64,000 bases of DNA from Fructilactobacillus hinvesii. GTDB taxonomy: Bacteria; Bacillota; Bacilli; Lactobacillales; Lactobacillaceae. The notes beneath the pieces were generated by a model. The model was not told the DNA's origin, ran no database searches, and saw only the letters and a program-made list of their open reading frames with translations. A program made the translations under genes and the position numbers. Below are positions 52,013 through 61,139 of this stretch, one piece after another. Numbering within the stretch: position 1 is the first letter of the stretch; each line of letters begins with the position of its first letter. The stretch is taken from positions 372,001-436,000 of the forward strand of contig NZ_CP097118.1 in NCBI RefSeq assembly GCF_024029435.1. Reading direction: 5' to 3'.

Positions 52013-52040
52013 TTGACTTTTCAATAAAAGTTGTTAAGAT
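52013..52040 (+). promoter_or_regulatory. Phosphoketolase promoter
   Basis: -35 TTGACT (52013-52018), 16-bp spacer, -10 TAAGAT (52035-52040). The gene starts 88 nt later, with SD AAAAGGAG. Confidence 0.6.
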
Positions 52041-52127
52041 AGATGTTGTAGTTGAGTGCGTATGAGAGCGCATTCAGACTGTTTCTTCAGCCGGAAGGTT
52101 GATAATATTAAAAAGGAGTGTTATTGC

Positions 52128-54524
52128 ATGTCAGTAGATTATGATTCAAAAGAATACTTTGACAAAATGAAGCAATACTGGAACACTGCCAACTACTTAT
52201 CAGTTGGCCAACTGTTCTTACGTGCCAATCCTTTACTTAAGGAACCCTTAACTGCAGATGACGTTAAGGTTAAGCCAATTGGACATTGGGGTACGATTTC
52301 ATCACAAAACTTTATTTACACCCATTTAAACCGTGTAATTAACAAGTACGACCTCAACATGTTCTACATTGAAGGTTCAGGTCACGGTGGCCAAGTAATG
52401 GTTTCTAACTCATACATTGATGGAAGCTATTCTGACATTTACCCAGAAATTACCCAAGACGAAAAGGGGATGGCTAAGTTATTCAAACAATTCTCCTTCC
52501 CAGGTGGAATTGCTTCTCACGCTGCCCCTGAAACTCCAGGTTCAATTCACGAAGGTGGAGAATTAGGTTACTCACTTTCACATGGGGTTGGTGCCATTCT
52601 TGATAACCCAGATGTAATTGCTGCGGTTGAAATTGGTGACGGTGAATCAGAAACTGGTCCTTTAGCTGGTTCATGGTTCTCAAGTAGCTTTATTAACCCT
52701 GTAACTGACGGTGCTGCACTTCCAATTATCAACTTAAACGGTTTCAAGATTGCTAACCCAACGATCTTCAACCGGACTTCTGACGAAGACTTACAAAAGT
52801 ACTTTGAAGGTTTAGGTTGGAAGCCATACTTCGTTGAAACGAATGAACCTCACGGTACTGACGTTGACGAAGCTAACGAAAAATTAGCTAAGGCAATGGA
52901 TGCCGCTATTGAAGACATCAAAGCCATTCAAAAGAACGCTCGTGAAAACGAAACTGCTGAAACGGCAACTCGTCCACAATGGCCAATGATTATCTTCCGT
53001 TCACCAAAGGGTTGGACTGGTCCAGAAAAGAACCCAGAAGGCTTACCAATCGAAGGTTCCTTCCGTGCTCACCAAGTTCCCCTTTCATTAAGTGCTGACA
53101 ACATGGAAACTGCTGACGAATTCGTTAAATGGATGGAAAGCTACAAGCCAGAAGAATCATTTAACGAAGACGGTTCCATCAAGGATTACTTGAAGGAATT
53201 AGCACCTAAGGGTGACAAACGGATGTCCGTTAACCCAATCACGAACGGTGGAATTGATCCACAACCATTAGACTTACCTGACTACAAAGACTACGCCGTT
53301 GACGTTAAAACTCCAGGTGCTACTGAAGCAATGGATATGGTAGTTTGGTCTGACTGGGTTCGGGACACGATGAAGAAGAACCCGAACAACTTCCGGGCCT
53401 TTGGACCTGATGAAGCTTGGTCAAACCGACTTTGGGGTGTCTTTGACACTACGAACCGTCAATGGGAACGTGACATTGACGAACCATACGACGAACACAT
53501 GGCTCACTATGGTCGGATCATTGATTCACAATTATCCGAACACGATGACGAAGGTTGGTTAGAAGGTTACGTCTTAACTGGTCGTCATGGTTTCTTCGCT
53601 ACTTACGAAGCCTTTGGTCGAGTAGTTGACTCAATGTTAACGCAACACTTCAAGTGGTTACGGAAAGCTTCAGAAATGAAGTGGAGAAAACAATACCCAT
53701 CATTGAACTTCATTGATTCGTCAACTGTTTTCCAACAAGACCACAATGGTTACACTCACCAAGACCCAGGTATGATTACCCACTTGGCTGAAAAGAAACC
53801 AGAATTCATCCGTGAATACTTCCCAGCTGATGCTAACACGTTATTAGCCACTGCTGATGTAGCATTCTCAGATTACGAAAAGATTAACTTGATTACGACT
53901 TCCAAGCACCCACGTCCACAATGGTTCAACATTGATGAAGCTACTGACTTAGTTCACAACGGACTTGGAAAAGTGGAATGGGCTTCTACTGACAACGGTG
54001 AAAAGCCTGACATCGTAATCGCTTCTGCTGGGGTTGAACCAACTCTGGAAGCATTGGCTGCTATTTCAATGCTCCACAAGAGCTTCCCTGACTTGAAGAT
54101 TCGGTTTATCAACGTCGTTGACTTACTGAAATTACGGAGTCCTAAGTTTGACCCTCGTGGTTTGAGTGACGCTGAATTTAACAGTTACTTTACGACTGAT
54201 ACTCCTGTTCTGTTCGCCTTCCACGGTTTTGAAGACATTATCAGAACGATCTTCTTCGACCGTGACAACCACAACGTTGATGTTCACGGTTACCGTGAAA
54301 ATGGTGATATCACTACTCCATTCGACATGCGGGTCTTGAACCAATTAGACCGGTTTGACCTTGCTAAGGATGTTGTTGAAAACGTGCCTGGCTTAGCTGA
54401 AAAGCACCCTGAATTCATCCAAAAGATGAACGCTATGGTTGACAAGCACAACCGTTACATCCGCGAAGTTGGTACTGATTTACCAGAAGTAACGAACTGG
54501 AAATGGGAACCATTAAACAAATAA
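52128..54524 (+). CDS. xfp: Xylulose-5-phosphate/fructose-6-phosphate phosphoketolase
   Basis: 798 residues from ATG 52128 (strong SD AAAAGGAG); a longer frame from 52056 is non-homologous. TPP-dependent: '[21 protein letters not shown]' (about 82-102), '[16 protein letters not shown]' (TPP-Mg, about 175-190), '[21 protein letters not shown]'. Cleaves xylulose-5-P to acetyl-P and glyceraldehyde-3-P, the key step of the heterolactic pathway. Highly biased codons indicate very strong expression. Monocistronic. Confidence 0.95.
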   Translation: MSVDYDSKEYFDKMKQYWNTANYLSVGQLFLRANPLLKEPLTADDVKVKPIGHWGTISSQNFIYTHLNRVINKYDLNMFYIEGSGHGGQVMVSNSYIDGSYSDIYPEITQDEKGMAKLFKQFSFPGGIASHAAPETPGSIHEGGELGYSLSHGVGAILDNPDVIAAVEIGDGESETGPLAGSWFSSSFINPVTDGAALPIINLNGFKIANPTIFNRTSDEDLQKYFEGLGWKPYFVETNEPHGTDVDEANEKLAKAMDAAIEDIKAIQKNARENETAETATRPQWPMIIFRSPKGWTGPEKNPEGLPIEGSFRAHQVPLSLSADNMETADEFVKWMESYKPEESFNEDGSIKDYLKELAPKGDKRMSVNPITNGGIDPQPLDLPDYKDYAVDVKTPGATEAMDMVVWSDWVRDTMKKNPNNFRAFGPDEAWSNRLWGVFDTTNRQWERDIDEPYDEHMAHYGRIIDSQLSEHDDEGWLEGYVLTGRHGFFATYEAFGRVVDSMLTQHFKWLRKASEMKWRKQYPSLNFIDSSTVFQQDHNGYTHQDPGMITHLAEKKPEFIREYFPADANTLLATADVAFSDYEKINLITTSKHPRPQWFNIDEATDLVHNGLGKVEWASTDNGEKPDIVIASAGVEPTLEALAAISMLHKSFPDLKIRFINVVDLLKLRSPKFDPRGLSDAEFNSYFTTDTPVLFAFHGFEDIIRTIFFDRDNHNVDVHGYRENGDITTPFDMRVLNQLDRFDLAKDVVENVPGLAEKHPEFIQKMNAMVDKHNRYIREVGTDLPEVTNWKWEPLNK

Positions 54525-54544
54525 GCACTGAGTAAGTGTGTGAA

Positions 54545-54573
54545 AAAGATCCTCGTTAGAGGGTCTTTTTTAT
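54545..54573 (+). terminator. Terminator after xfp
   Basis: AAAGATCCTC and GAGGGTCTTT pair (one wobble) around GTTA; T-run follows. Confidence 0.85.
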
Positions 54574-54643
54574 TATGGCAATTATTACGAATGATTTGAT
54601 TATACTAGCGGTCAGGAATGAAGAAAAAATCTAAAAAAAGAGT

Positions 54644-54672
54644 TTGACAGTTTGGGACTTTCGTGTTTTAAT
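54644..54672 (+). promoter_or_regulatory. Promoter of the aro leader
   Basis: Consensus -35 TTGACA (54644-54649), 17-bp spacer, -10 TTTAAT (54667-54672), followed by a leader of about 310 nt before the first structural gene. Confidence 0.75.
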
Positions 54673-54705
54673 TAAAACATCATTTTGAAGAAAGGAATTA
54701 AACCA

Positions 54706-54774
54706 ATGCCAGTTCAGAATTTAACGATGACAACCATTTGGGTCAACTTTGATAACTTCGCTTATTTTCAGTAG
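54706..54774 (+). CDS. Aromatic-rich leader peptide of the aro operon attenuator
   Basis: 22 codons: starts 'MPVQNLTMTTIW', then VNFDNFAYFQ and TAG. Trp12, Phe15, Phe18, Tyr20 and Phe21 make 5 of 11 C-terminal codons aromatic. SD AAAGGA lies 9 nt before the ATG. The stop is directly next to the first arm of hairpin A. This is what one expects of a leader peptide that stalls ribosomes when aromatic aminoacyl-tRNAs are scarce and so controls termination at 54931-54970. No T-box core sequence is seen. Confidence 0.7.
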   Translation: MPVQNLTMTTIWVNFDNFAYFQ

Positions 54775-54873
54775 CCGTTCGCAGGAACTTAGATGCGAAC
54801 GGAACCGTTCGTATCTAAGCGGAGGATGTTTAAGTTACTCAGTTAGATGCGCTAACCATAGTTAATCTAACTG
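54775..54873 (+). promoter_or_regulatory. Alternative hairpins A, B and C of the aro attenuator
   Basis: Hairpin A: CCGTTCGCA (54775-54783) with TGCGAACGG (54794-54802). Hairpin B: CTTAGATGCGAACGG (54788-54802) with CCGTTCGTATCTAAG (54805-54819). A and B share an arm and exclude each other; A starts at the leader stop codon. Hairpin C: CAGTTAGAT with ATCTAACTG (54840-54873), with inner CTAACC (54852-54857) able to pair with GGTTAG in the terminator loop region (54950-54955). Confidence 0.65.
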
Positions 54874-54930
54874 GGATTCATCGTTAAATTGCCTGGAAAA
54901 GTAGCTTTAATTCCATGAATGCAATTTTAA

Positions 54931-54970
54931 AACCAGTCAGACTAACTTAGGTTAGCCGGGCTGGTTTTTT
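54931..54970 (+). terminator. Attenuator terminator before the aro operon
   Basis: AACCAGTCAGACTAAC (54931-54946) and GTTAGCCGGGCTGGTT (54951-54966) pair across TTAG with two mismatches, followed by TTTTTT. It lies in the leader, 23 nt before the first gene, so it must be read through for expression. Confidence 0.85.
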
Positions 54971-54992
54971 GTTTTAAGAAGGGGAGTCGTTC

Positions 54993-56180
54993 ATGGAAAT
55001 TCACAAACAGCGTTTAAGTTGGAGTTTATACTTTAATTATTTCATTCATGGATTTTCGTTAATTATTCTGGCGCAGAACATGACTAGTTTGGCCACGAGT
55101 TGGCAAACCACGATTGCGGTAGTGTCCTACGTCATGTCTGGAGTGGGAATTGGCCGGTTGATCGCCTACCCACTGACGGGGATGTTAGCTGATCGCTTGA
55201 GTCGCAGGATCTTTGTCTTTATCGGGATGGGGTGTTATCTAATCTTTGCGTTAGGGATGGTACTGACGCATAACCTCGTGTTTGCCTATGGATTAGCCAT
55301 TATCGCTGGGATTGCTAATTCTGCTCTTGATGCCGGCACCTACACCACTTTGGTGGAACTGAACGAAGGAAACGGCGCGGGGACGGTCCTAATCAAGGCC
55401 TTCATGTCGGCGGGAGAATTCTCACTCCCACTGATTGTGGTTGCTTTACACGACCACCAGCTCTGGTTTGGCTGGTCATTTGTTCTGATGGCAGTTTTAC
55501 TGCTGTTGAACTTTATCAACTTAATTTCCTTACGGTTTCCACCAGTGCAGCAGGTAAATGAAACGATGAACCAGGCGGTGGGAGCCCGAATTGCTAAAGG
55601 ACGCAGGGTCATAGCGACCATTTTGTTATTAGCATACGGATTTACATCGATGGCTGTTATGATTTGGTTCACCCAGTGGATTACCCTCTTTGCGCAACAA
55701 GGACTCCACTTTTCAGCGGGACTCTCCCATTTGTTATTATCGCTTTACAGCATTGGCTCAATCACCGGGGTGTTAGTCTTGTACTGCTTGTTGAAACGTC
55801 AGGTCGCAGAAAAACTGTTACTGGTGTTACTTAATCTGGGAGCCTTAGGAGCTCTATTTTTAGTGAGTTGGGGACACCAACCGTTACTCGTTTCCCTGGG
55901 CAGCATCATCTTTGGTTTTTGCGCTGCTGGAGGCGTGATGCAAACCGGACTGACACTCTTTATGAAGTTGTACCCGCGCCATCGAGGTCTGGTTACTGGC
56001 TTTTTCTATTTCTGCGGAAGTCTCGCTTCGTTACTGGTTCCGCTCATTAGTGGTCGGATTTCCCAAACTAGCATTCAGCAGGCCTTTACCGCAGATGTAG
56101 TGGTAGCTCTGGGTGGGTTATTTTTAACTGGAGCGATTTTCTGCCTGCTCCGTCAAGCAAAGGAGGGTAACAACAAATGA
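54993..56180 (+). CDS. MFS transporter, first gene of the aro operon
   Basis: 395 residues, twelve hydrophobic helices, with MFS motif A-like 'GMLADRLSRRIFVFIG' after helix 2. Substrate unknown; its place at the head of an aromatic biosynthesis operon suggests an aromatic amino acid, shikimate or related compound. SD AAGGGGAG 8 nt before the ATG. ATGA overlap with the chorismate mutase gene shows co-translation. Confidence 0.85.
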   Translation: MEIHKQRLSWSLYFNYFIHGFSLIILAQNMTSLATSWQTTIAVVSYVMSGVGIGRLIAYPLTGMLADRLSRRIFVFIGMGCYLIFALGMVLTHNLVFAYGLAIIAGIANSALDAGTYTTLVELNEGNGAGTVLIKAFMSAGEFSLPLIVVALHDHQLWFGWSFVLMAVLLLLNFINLISLRFPPVQQVNETMNQAVGARIAKGRRVIATILLLAYGFTSMAVMIWFTQWITLFAQQGLHFSAGLSHLLLSLYSIGSITGVLVLYCLLKRQVAEKLLLVLLNLGALGALFLVSWGHQPLLVSLGSIIFGFCAAGGVMQTGLTLFMKLYPRHRGLVTGFFYFCGSLASLLVPLISGRISQTSIQQAFTADVVVALGGLFLTGAIFCLLRQAKEGNNK

Positions 56181-56461
56181 ACCAATTAGACCAATACCGC
56201 CACCAAATTAATCAGCTGGACGCACAGATTATTCCACTCCTTGAACAACGATTTGCCACAGCTGATGCCATTGCTAACTATAAAGCAGTTCATGATCAGC
56301 CCATTTACGATCCACAACGAGAAGAAGCGGTTTACACGCGGCTTAAAGAGGTGGCCACGCATCAAGATCTGCTCCCATACCTGAGTACGATTTATCAAAC
56401 GATTATGCAAACGACGAAAAATAGAGAACAGCAAAAACAGGAGGATCTAAATCATGATTAA
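56177..56461 (+). CDS. Chorismate mutase (AroQ type)
   Basis: 94 residues, all-helical AroQ fold: 'YRHQINQLDAQIIPLLEQRFATADAIANYKA' (catalytic Arg/Lys in helix 1) and 'PIYDPQREEAVYTRL'. Turns chorismate into prephenate for Phe and Tyr synthesis. Overlaps aroC by 8 nt. Confidence 0.9.
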   Translation: MNQLDQYRHQINQLDAQIIPLLEQRFATADAIANYKAVHDQPIYDPQREEAVYTRLKEVATHQDLLPYLSTIYQTIMQTTKNREQQKQEDLNHD

Positions 56462-57623
56462 TTACGTCACCGCCGGAGAATCACATGGACCCCAACTGAC
56501 CGGAATCATTACCGGCGTGCCCGCAGGCCTTGAACTAGATATTGAGGCCATTAACGCTGCCCTGGCTGCTCGGCAGGGTGGTTATGGACGAGGAAACCGC
56601 CAAAAAATTGAACATGATCAGGTTCAGATTGTGGGGGGTGTTCGGCACCGGGTAACCTTGGGTAGTCCCATTGCCCTGGTGATTCAAAACCGGGACCACG
56701 CTCATTGGAGTCAGATTATGGACCCGACGGCGCCCGCCACCCAACAAAATACGCTCCGGAAAGTAGAACGACCCCGGCCTGGGCATGCTGATTTAGTGGG
56801 AGGCATGAAATATCGACACCGTGACCTGCGCAACGTGCTGGAACGCTCATCAGCTCGTGAAACCGCGATGCGGGTGGCCATTGGTAACATTTGTAAGCAG
56901 TTGCTCCACCAGTTAGGAATTGATTTGGTGGGCTTTGTCACCCAAGTTGGACCAATTGGGGGAAAAGAGGTTCCAACTCATGATGTGGCCCGGATTAACG
57001 CTGCCATTCAGCATAACGACCTGCGGATGGTCGATCAGGATGAAGTAGATGCCGTGCATGAATTGATTGATCAAACGAAGCGGGATGGAGATACCGTAGG
57101 AGGCATCATTCGCGTGATTGCAGAAAACGTGCCCGCGGGGCTTGGTAGTTACGTTAACTGGGATACTAAGTTAGACGCTAAATTGGCGGCTGCCGTGATG
57201 GGAGTGAACGCGATGAAAGGCGTTAGCATCGGGGACGGCTTTGCGGCTGCTCAGAATTTTGGCAGTCAGGTTATGGATCCGATTAACTGGGATGAAACCC
57301 ACCACTGGGAGCGGATGAGTGACCACCTTGGCGGTTTCGAAGGGGGAATGACCAACGGAATGCCCATCATTGTAAATGCGGCCATGAAACCAATTCCGAC
57401 CCTGTATAAGCCCCTGCAAACGGCAGATGTGAACACCAAGGAAACCAAAAAAGCGAACGTGGAACGTTCCGATACGACCGCGATTGTGCCGGCGTCACTG
57501 GTGATTGAAAGCGTGGTGGCGATTGAACTAGCGAAAGCAATTACCGCTACCTTTGACGGTAGTACGCTGGGGCGGTTACAAGAACAGTTCACCAACTACC
57601 GGCAAGAACTGGCGGATTATTAG
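56454..57623 (+). CDS. aroC: Chorismate synthase
   Basis: 389 residues. Signatures 'GESHGPQLTGIITGVPAGLEL' (about 8-28), 'RPGHADLVGGMKYRHRDLRNVLERSSARETA' (about 107-137), and 'DHLGGFEGGMTNGMPI' near 285. Needs reduced FMN; makes chorismate from EPSP. SD AGGAGG. The next gene starts 1 nt after its stop. Confidence 0.95.
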   Translation: MINYVTAGESHGPQLTGIITGVPAGLELDIEAINAALAARQGGYGRGNRQKIEHDQVQIVGGVRHRVTLGSPIALVIQNRDHAHWSQIMDPTAPATQQNTLRKVERPRPGHADLVGGMKYRHRDLRNVLERSSARETAMRVAIGNICKQLLHQLGIDLVGFVTQVGPIGGKEVPTHDVARINAAIQHNDLRMVDQDEVDAVHELIDQTKRDGDTVGGIIRVIAENVPAGLGSYVNWDTKLDAKLAAAVMGVNAMKGVSIGDGFAAAQNFGSQVMDPINWDETHHWERMSDHLGGFEGGMTNGMPIIVNAAMKPIPTLYKPLQTADVNTKETKKANVERSDTTAIVPASLVIESVVAIELAKAITATFDGSTLGRLQEQFTNYRQELADY

Positions 57624-57624
57624 G

Positions 57625-58161
57625 ATGAAAAATTCTAGGATGCTTCACACGTTAGGCCCCGCCACCACGGACTGTTACCGTGCGGCGCTTGTTTATGAAA
57701 AGCAACGTTCAGACGTTACGTGGCAACTTCAACTCCATTCGAAGTTTGCGGTGGTACTTCAGGCGGCCAATCAACGGCCGGGGGACTATTTGTTACTTCC
57801 CACGGCTTTAAAATTACCAGATGGAACCAGCTGGGGGGACTTACACTATCGTTATCTGAATCGGTGGCGACTTGTCGATGTCTTTACGTATCCATTAGAT
57901 CCCCTTGTCTTGGTCCAAAGTTCCCAGCAGACGAACATCGTTGATCTGCACCCAGCCACGTTAGAGTTAGCCCGTGAGCAGTTAGGGGACGAGGTCCAGT
58001 TTCGCTTGGCTTCCAGTAAGTGGGCGGCGTATCAGGCCTATCGGCGAGATGGCGAATATTGCATTACCAACCAGGCGAATCTTTTAGAGCATGAACAAAT
58101 TGTGAAACGTTGGAATGTTGACATGGTTTGGACCGTTTATCAAGTACAGGAGGAGAACTAG
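57625..58161 (+). CDS. Prephenate dehydratase-like/BacA-like protein
   Basis: 178 residues from the ATG at 57625 (frame from 57553 lies inside aroC). Start 'MLHTLGPATTDCYRAALVYEK' and end 'IVKRWNVDMVWTVYQV' follow the type-2 periplasmic-binding-like fold of prephenate dehydratase, and even more the layout of BacA (bacilysin prephenate decarboxylase, from memory). It lacks the usual 'GPxGTFS' motif and the C-terminal ACT domain. As no other PheA is in the operon, it may supply a dehydratase-like step, or a non-aromatising prephenate decarboxylation. Function not proven. Confidence 0.6.
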   Translation: MKNSRMLHTLGPATTDCYRAALVYEKQRSDVTWQLQLHSKFAVVLQAANQRPGDYLLLPTALKLPDGTSWGDLHYRYLNRWRLVDVFTYPLDPLVLVQSSQQTNIVDLHPATLELAREQLGDEVQFRLASSKWAAYQAYRRDGEYCITNQANLLEHEQIVKRWNVDMVWTVYQVQEEN

Positions 58162-58163
58162 AG

Positions 58164-59465
58164 ATGCGAAAACTAACAGCAGCCCCCCACGGACTCCACG
58201 GTGAGTTAGCGGTTCCAGGGGATAAGAGTATTTCCCACCGCGCTTTAATGCTTGGAGCCATCGCCGCGGGGGCGACCACGATTGAACATTGGTTAGCAGG
58301 AGAAGATTGCCTGCACACCCTCCAAGCGCTCCGTGCCGTGGGGGTTACCATTGAACGCCACGGAACGACTGTGACCGTACAGGGTCAGCAAGGAGCAGCT
58401 CGTTTTAATGCCCCGCACGCACCCTTGGAAATGGGAAATTCGGGGACGACGACCCGGTTATTGATGGGGTTACTGAGTGGGACAACCTTTACTAGTACCC
58501 TAATGGGAGATGATTCGTTACAACGCCGTCCCATGGAACGGGTGACGCACCCGCTAGCTGAATTGGGAGTTCAAATTGAGCTTAGTTCGGCTGGAACGCT
58601 ACCAGCTCAGGTTCACGGAGGCCCAGTTCATGGGGGGACGGTGCAATTGGAAGTGGCTAGTGCCCAGGTGAAGAGTGCGGTTTTACTAGCGGCTTTGAAC
58701 GCCCAGACGCCCACGGTAGTGGTGGAAAAACTGCCCACCCGGGATCATACCGAAATTATGCTCCGGCAGTTTGGGGCTGATCTCACTACGGCAGCTGATC
58801 AACGCACGATTACTTTACAACCGCAACCGCATTTAACCGGACAAACCGTGGTGGTTCCAGGGGACTTATCTTCGGCGGCCTTTTTCTTAGTGGCGGCCAC
58901 GATTGTGCCACATTCCGAGGTGCGGTTGATTAACGTGAACTTGAATCCAACCCGGACCGGGATTTTACGGGTTTTGGAGCAAATGGGGGCGGATATAACC
59001 ATTACCCCGCTTCCAACTACCGGGGAACCCCGTGGTGACGTATTGGTCCGGAGCCATTCCTTACGGCCGATTCAGCTTACTGCTCCAGCTATTCCCGCTG
59101 TGATTGATGAACTGCCATTGGTAGCGCTATTAGCTGCCACGGCCCAGGGAACCAGCACGATTCGGGGAGCCGCTGAATTACGGGTAAAAGAGACCGATCG
59201 GATTGCGGTGCTTAAAACGGAATTAACCAAGTTGGGGGTTACTGTGACCGAGTATCCAGATGGCTTAGCCATCACTGGTCGTCCCGAATGGCAGCCCCAG
59301 ACCACCACGCTGGATAGTCATGGTGATCATCGAATTGGGATGATGCTAGCGGTAGCTGCATTACGAAGTTCAACCCCGTTGAGCTTGGAAAATGATGCCG
59401 CGGTGGCCGTCTCTTATCCGCAGTTCTTTACCGATTTAGAGCACCTGCGAGGAGGCCGAGCATGA
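58164..59465 (+). CDS. aroA: 3-phosphoshikimate 1-carboxyvinyltransferase (EPSP synthase)
   Basis: 433 residues from ATG 58164 (SD AGGAGGAG). 'PGDKSISHRALMLGAIAAG' (about 15-33, with the catalytic Lys), 'MGNSGTTTRLLMGLL' (about 92-106), 'SHGDHRIGMMLAVAAL' (about 388-403). Joins shikimate-3-P and PEP. Overlaps tyrA by 4 nt. Confidence 0.95.
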   Translation: MRKLTAAPHGLHGELAVPGDKSISHRALMLGAIAAGATTIEHWLAGEDCLHTLQALRAVGVTIERHGTTVTVQGQQGAARFNAPHAPLEMGNSGTTTRLLMGLLSGTTFTSTLMGDDSLQRRPMERVTHPLAELGVQIELSSAGTLPAQVHGGPVHGGTVQLEVASAQVKSAVLLAALNAQTPTVVVEKLPTRDHTEIMLRQFGADLTTAADQRTITLQPQPHLTGQTVVVPGDLSSAAFFLVAATIVPHSEVRLINVNLNPTRTGILRVLEQMGADITITPLPTTGEPRGDVLVRSHSLRPIQLTAPAIPAVIDELPLVALLAATAQGTSTIRGAAELRVKETDRIAVLKTELTKLGVTVTEYPDGLAITGRPEWQPQTTTLDSHGDHRIGMMLAVAALRSSTPLSLENDAAVAVSYPQFFTDLEHLRGGRA

Positions 59466-60556
59466 CAACGGTTTTCATTCATGGATTTGGCTTACTGGGC
59501 AGCTCATTGGCCCGGGCGCTCCGGCAGGGACCAGAGCCAGTGACAATCATTGGAAGTGACCAAGATTCAAATCAGCTTGACTATGCTCAAGCAGAACACT
59601 TACTTGATCGAGTCAGCGCAGGATTGAAGTTGGCAGCCCATGCGGAAGTCATCATTTTAGCAACTCCGGTTGACCAGATTAAACGGACGTTGCGAGAACT
59701 AGCTCAGTTACCACTTCAAGCTAATGTAATTGTGACTGACGTCGGGAGCACCAAACAAAGCGTGGTGGATGCCAGTCGGTGCTTAGAAGCCTCCCCTGCG
59801 GTTTTTGTTGGGGGTCATCCAATGGCGGGATCGCATAAGACCGGAGCCCGGGCGGGACGAGCTGATTTGTTCGAAAATGCTTTTTACTTTCAAACTCCGC
59901 AAACCGAAGCAGAACGAGCTGCGGCTGTTCGACTCAAACATTTGTTGGCTGGAACCAAAGCCAAGTTTGTGCAAGTAACGCCAAAACGGCATGATTATCT
60001 TGTCGGTCAGGTTAGTCATGTGCCCCACGTATTAGCCGCGGGGTTAGTCAACGAGAGTAACCAGGCGTTGCAGTCTGATTCGTTAGGACTACGAGTGGCA
60101 GCCGGGGGCTTTAAATCGATGACCCGGATTGCGGCAGCTGATCCAACGATGTGGCAGTCGATTTTACTAAATAACGGTGAAATTGTAAGTGAACAGTTAA
60201 CGGCCTACATGAAAACGTTGCAGGAGATTCAAGCAGCTATTGATCAGCAGGATGGTCCGGCTTTGTTTTCATTCTTTGATCGTGCCCAGCACAGTCGCCG
60301 GCAGCTAGAACAACAAACTGATAATCAGGGAGCCGGTTTTTACGACCTCTTTTTAGACATTCCGGATCAGCCGGGAACGTTGGCACAGGTGACGAAGTTA
60401 GTGGCCCAAGCCAACTTAAACCTGGTGAACCTGCAGATTTTGGAGGTGCGCGAAGACGTGAACGGAATTCTGCAATTGACCTTTAGTACCGCGGCGGATG
60501 CCCAGCAGGCGGCCAAACGGTTATCACCCCATTATCACATTGTGAGGAGGGATTAG
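59462..60556 (+). CDS. tyrA: Prephenate dehydrogenase with C-terminal ACT domain
   Basis: 364 residues. NAD motif 'GFGLLGSSLARALRQG' (about 8-23), 'GGHPMAGSHKTGARAGRADLFENA' (about 117-140), then helical domain, and ACT domain about 295-362 ('LDIPDQPGTLAQVTKLVAQANLNLVNLQI'), probably binding Tyr for feedback inhibition. Converts prephenate to 4-hydroxyphenylpyruvate. The next gene follows 1 nt later. Confidence 0.95.
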   Translation: MTTVFIHGFGLLGSSLARALRQGPEPVTIIGSDQDSNQLDYAQAEHLLDRVSAGLKLAAHAEVIILATPVDQIKRTLRELAQLPLQANVIVTDVGSTKQSVVDASRCLEASPAVFVGGHPMAGSHKTGARAGRADLFENAFYFQTPQTEAERAAAVRLKHLLAGTKAKFVQVTPKRHDYLVGQVSHVPHVLAAGLVNESNQALQSDSLGLRVAAGGFKSMTRIAAADPTMWQSILLNNGEIVSEQLTAYMKTLQEIQAAIDQQDGPALFSFFDRAQHSRRQLEQQTDNQGAGFYDLFLDIPDQPGTLAQVTKLVAQANLNLVNLQILEVREDVNGILQLTFSTAADAQQAAKRLSPHYHIVRRD

Positions 60557-60557
60557 C

Positions 60558-61052
60558 GTGGATTTGATTTTAATTGGTTTTATGGGGAGCGGGAAGAGTA
60601 CGATTAGCCAGTTGCTGGGGCAACGGCTTGCTTTACCCGTGACCGATTTAGATCAAGTAATTGTCGACACAGCCGCTCAGTCAATTGAACAAATTTTTGC
60701 CGAGCAAGGTGAAGTAGGCTTTCGGCAGCTTGAAGCGCAGGCATTGGCGCAGCAATTAGATCGTCCGGGGATTCTAGCAACGGGCGGTGGGGTTCCCACC
60801 CAAGCCCCCAATCGGGAACTTTTAAAACGGCATCCAGCACCAGTGGTCCTTTTAGAAATTGATCCGGAGACGGCTTATGATCGGGTGAAAGCGGATGAAC
60901 ATCGTCCGATTGCCAAAAACTTGGACTTGGCTGAGTTAGCAGCGTTGAAATTGGAACGACAGGCCCACTACCAAAATTGCGCAGACTTAATTATTAACGC
61001 TAATCAGACGCCAACGGCGATTGTGGCGGAGATTCTAGCGCATTATCATTAG
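60558..61052 (+). CDS. aroK: Shikimate kinase
   Basis: 164 residues, GTG start right after tyrA (SD GAGGAGGG at its end). P-loop 'GFMGSGKST' (about 6-14), 'DLDQVI' (Mg/shikimate), 'GEVGFRQLEAQAL', and 'LATGGGVPT' (about 73-81). Phosphorylates shikimate ahead of aroA. Last gene; terminator follows. aroB, aroD, aroE and DAHP synthase are not in this window. Confidence 0.95.
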   Translation: MDLILIGFMGSGKSTISQLLGQRLALPVTDLDQVIVDTAAQSIEQIFAEQGEVGFRQLEAQALAQQLDRPGILATGGGVPTQAPNRELLKRHPAPVVLLEIDPETAYDRVKADEHRPIAKNLDLAELAALKLERQAHYQNCADLIINANQTPTAIVAEILAHYH

Positions 61053-61083
61053 CTAAATTAAAGTTAGAAGGAAAGCTGAAACT

Positions 61084-61125
61084 CAAAATGGTCATCAGTC
61101 CCAAAAGACTGATGACCATTTTATT
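61084..61125 (+). terminator. Bidirectional terminator at the end of the aro operon
   Basis: AAAATGGTCATCAGTC and GACTGATGACCATTTT form a perfect 16-bp stem, usable also for the converging merR. Confidence 0.95.
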
Positions 61126-61139
61126 ATGAATAATTAAAG

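Noticed and set aside
52056..52127. N-terminal extension of phosphoketolase
   Set aside because: The extension lies over leader sequence, while [10 protein letters not shown] from 52128 is the family start with a strong SD.
54775..54970. T-box riboswitch in the aro leader
   Set aside because: No AGGGTGGNACCGCG-type core or specifier-loop features; the aromatic leader ORF explains the region better.
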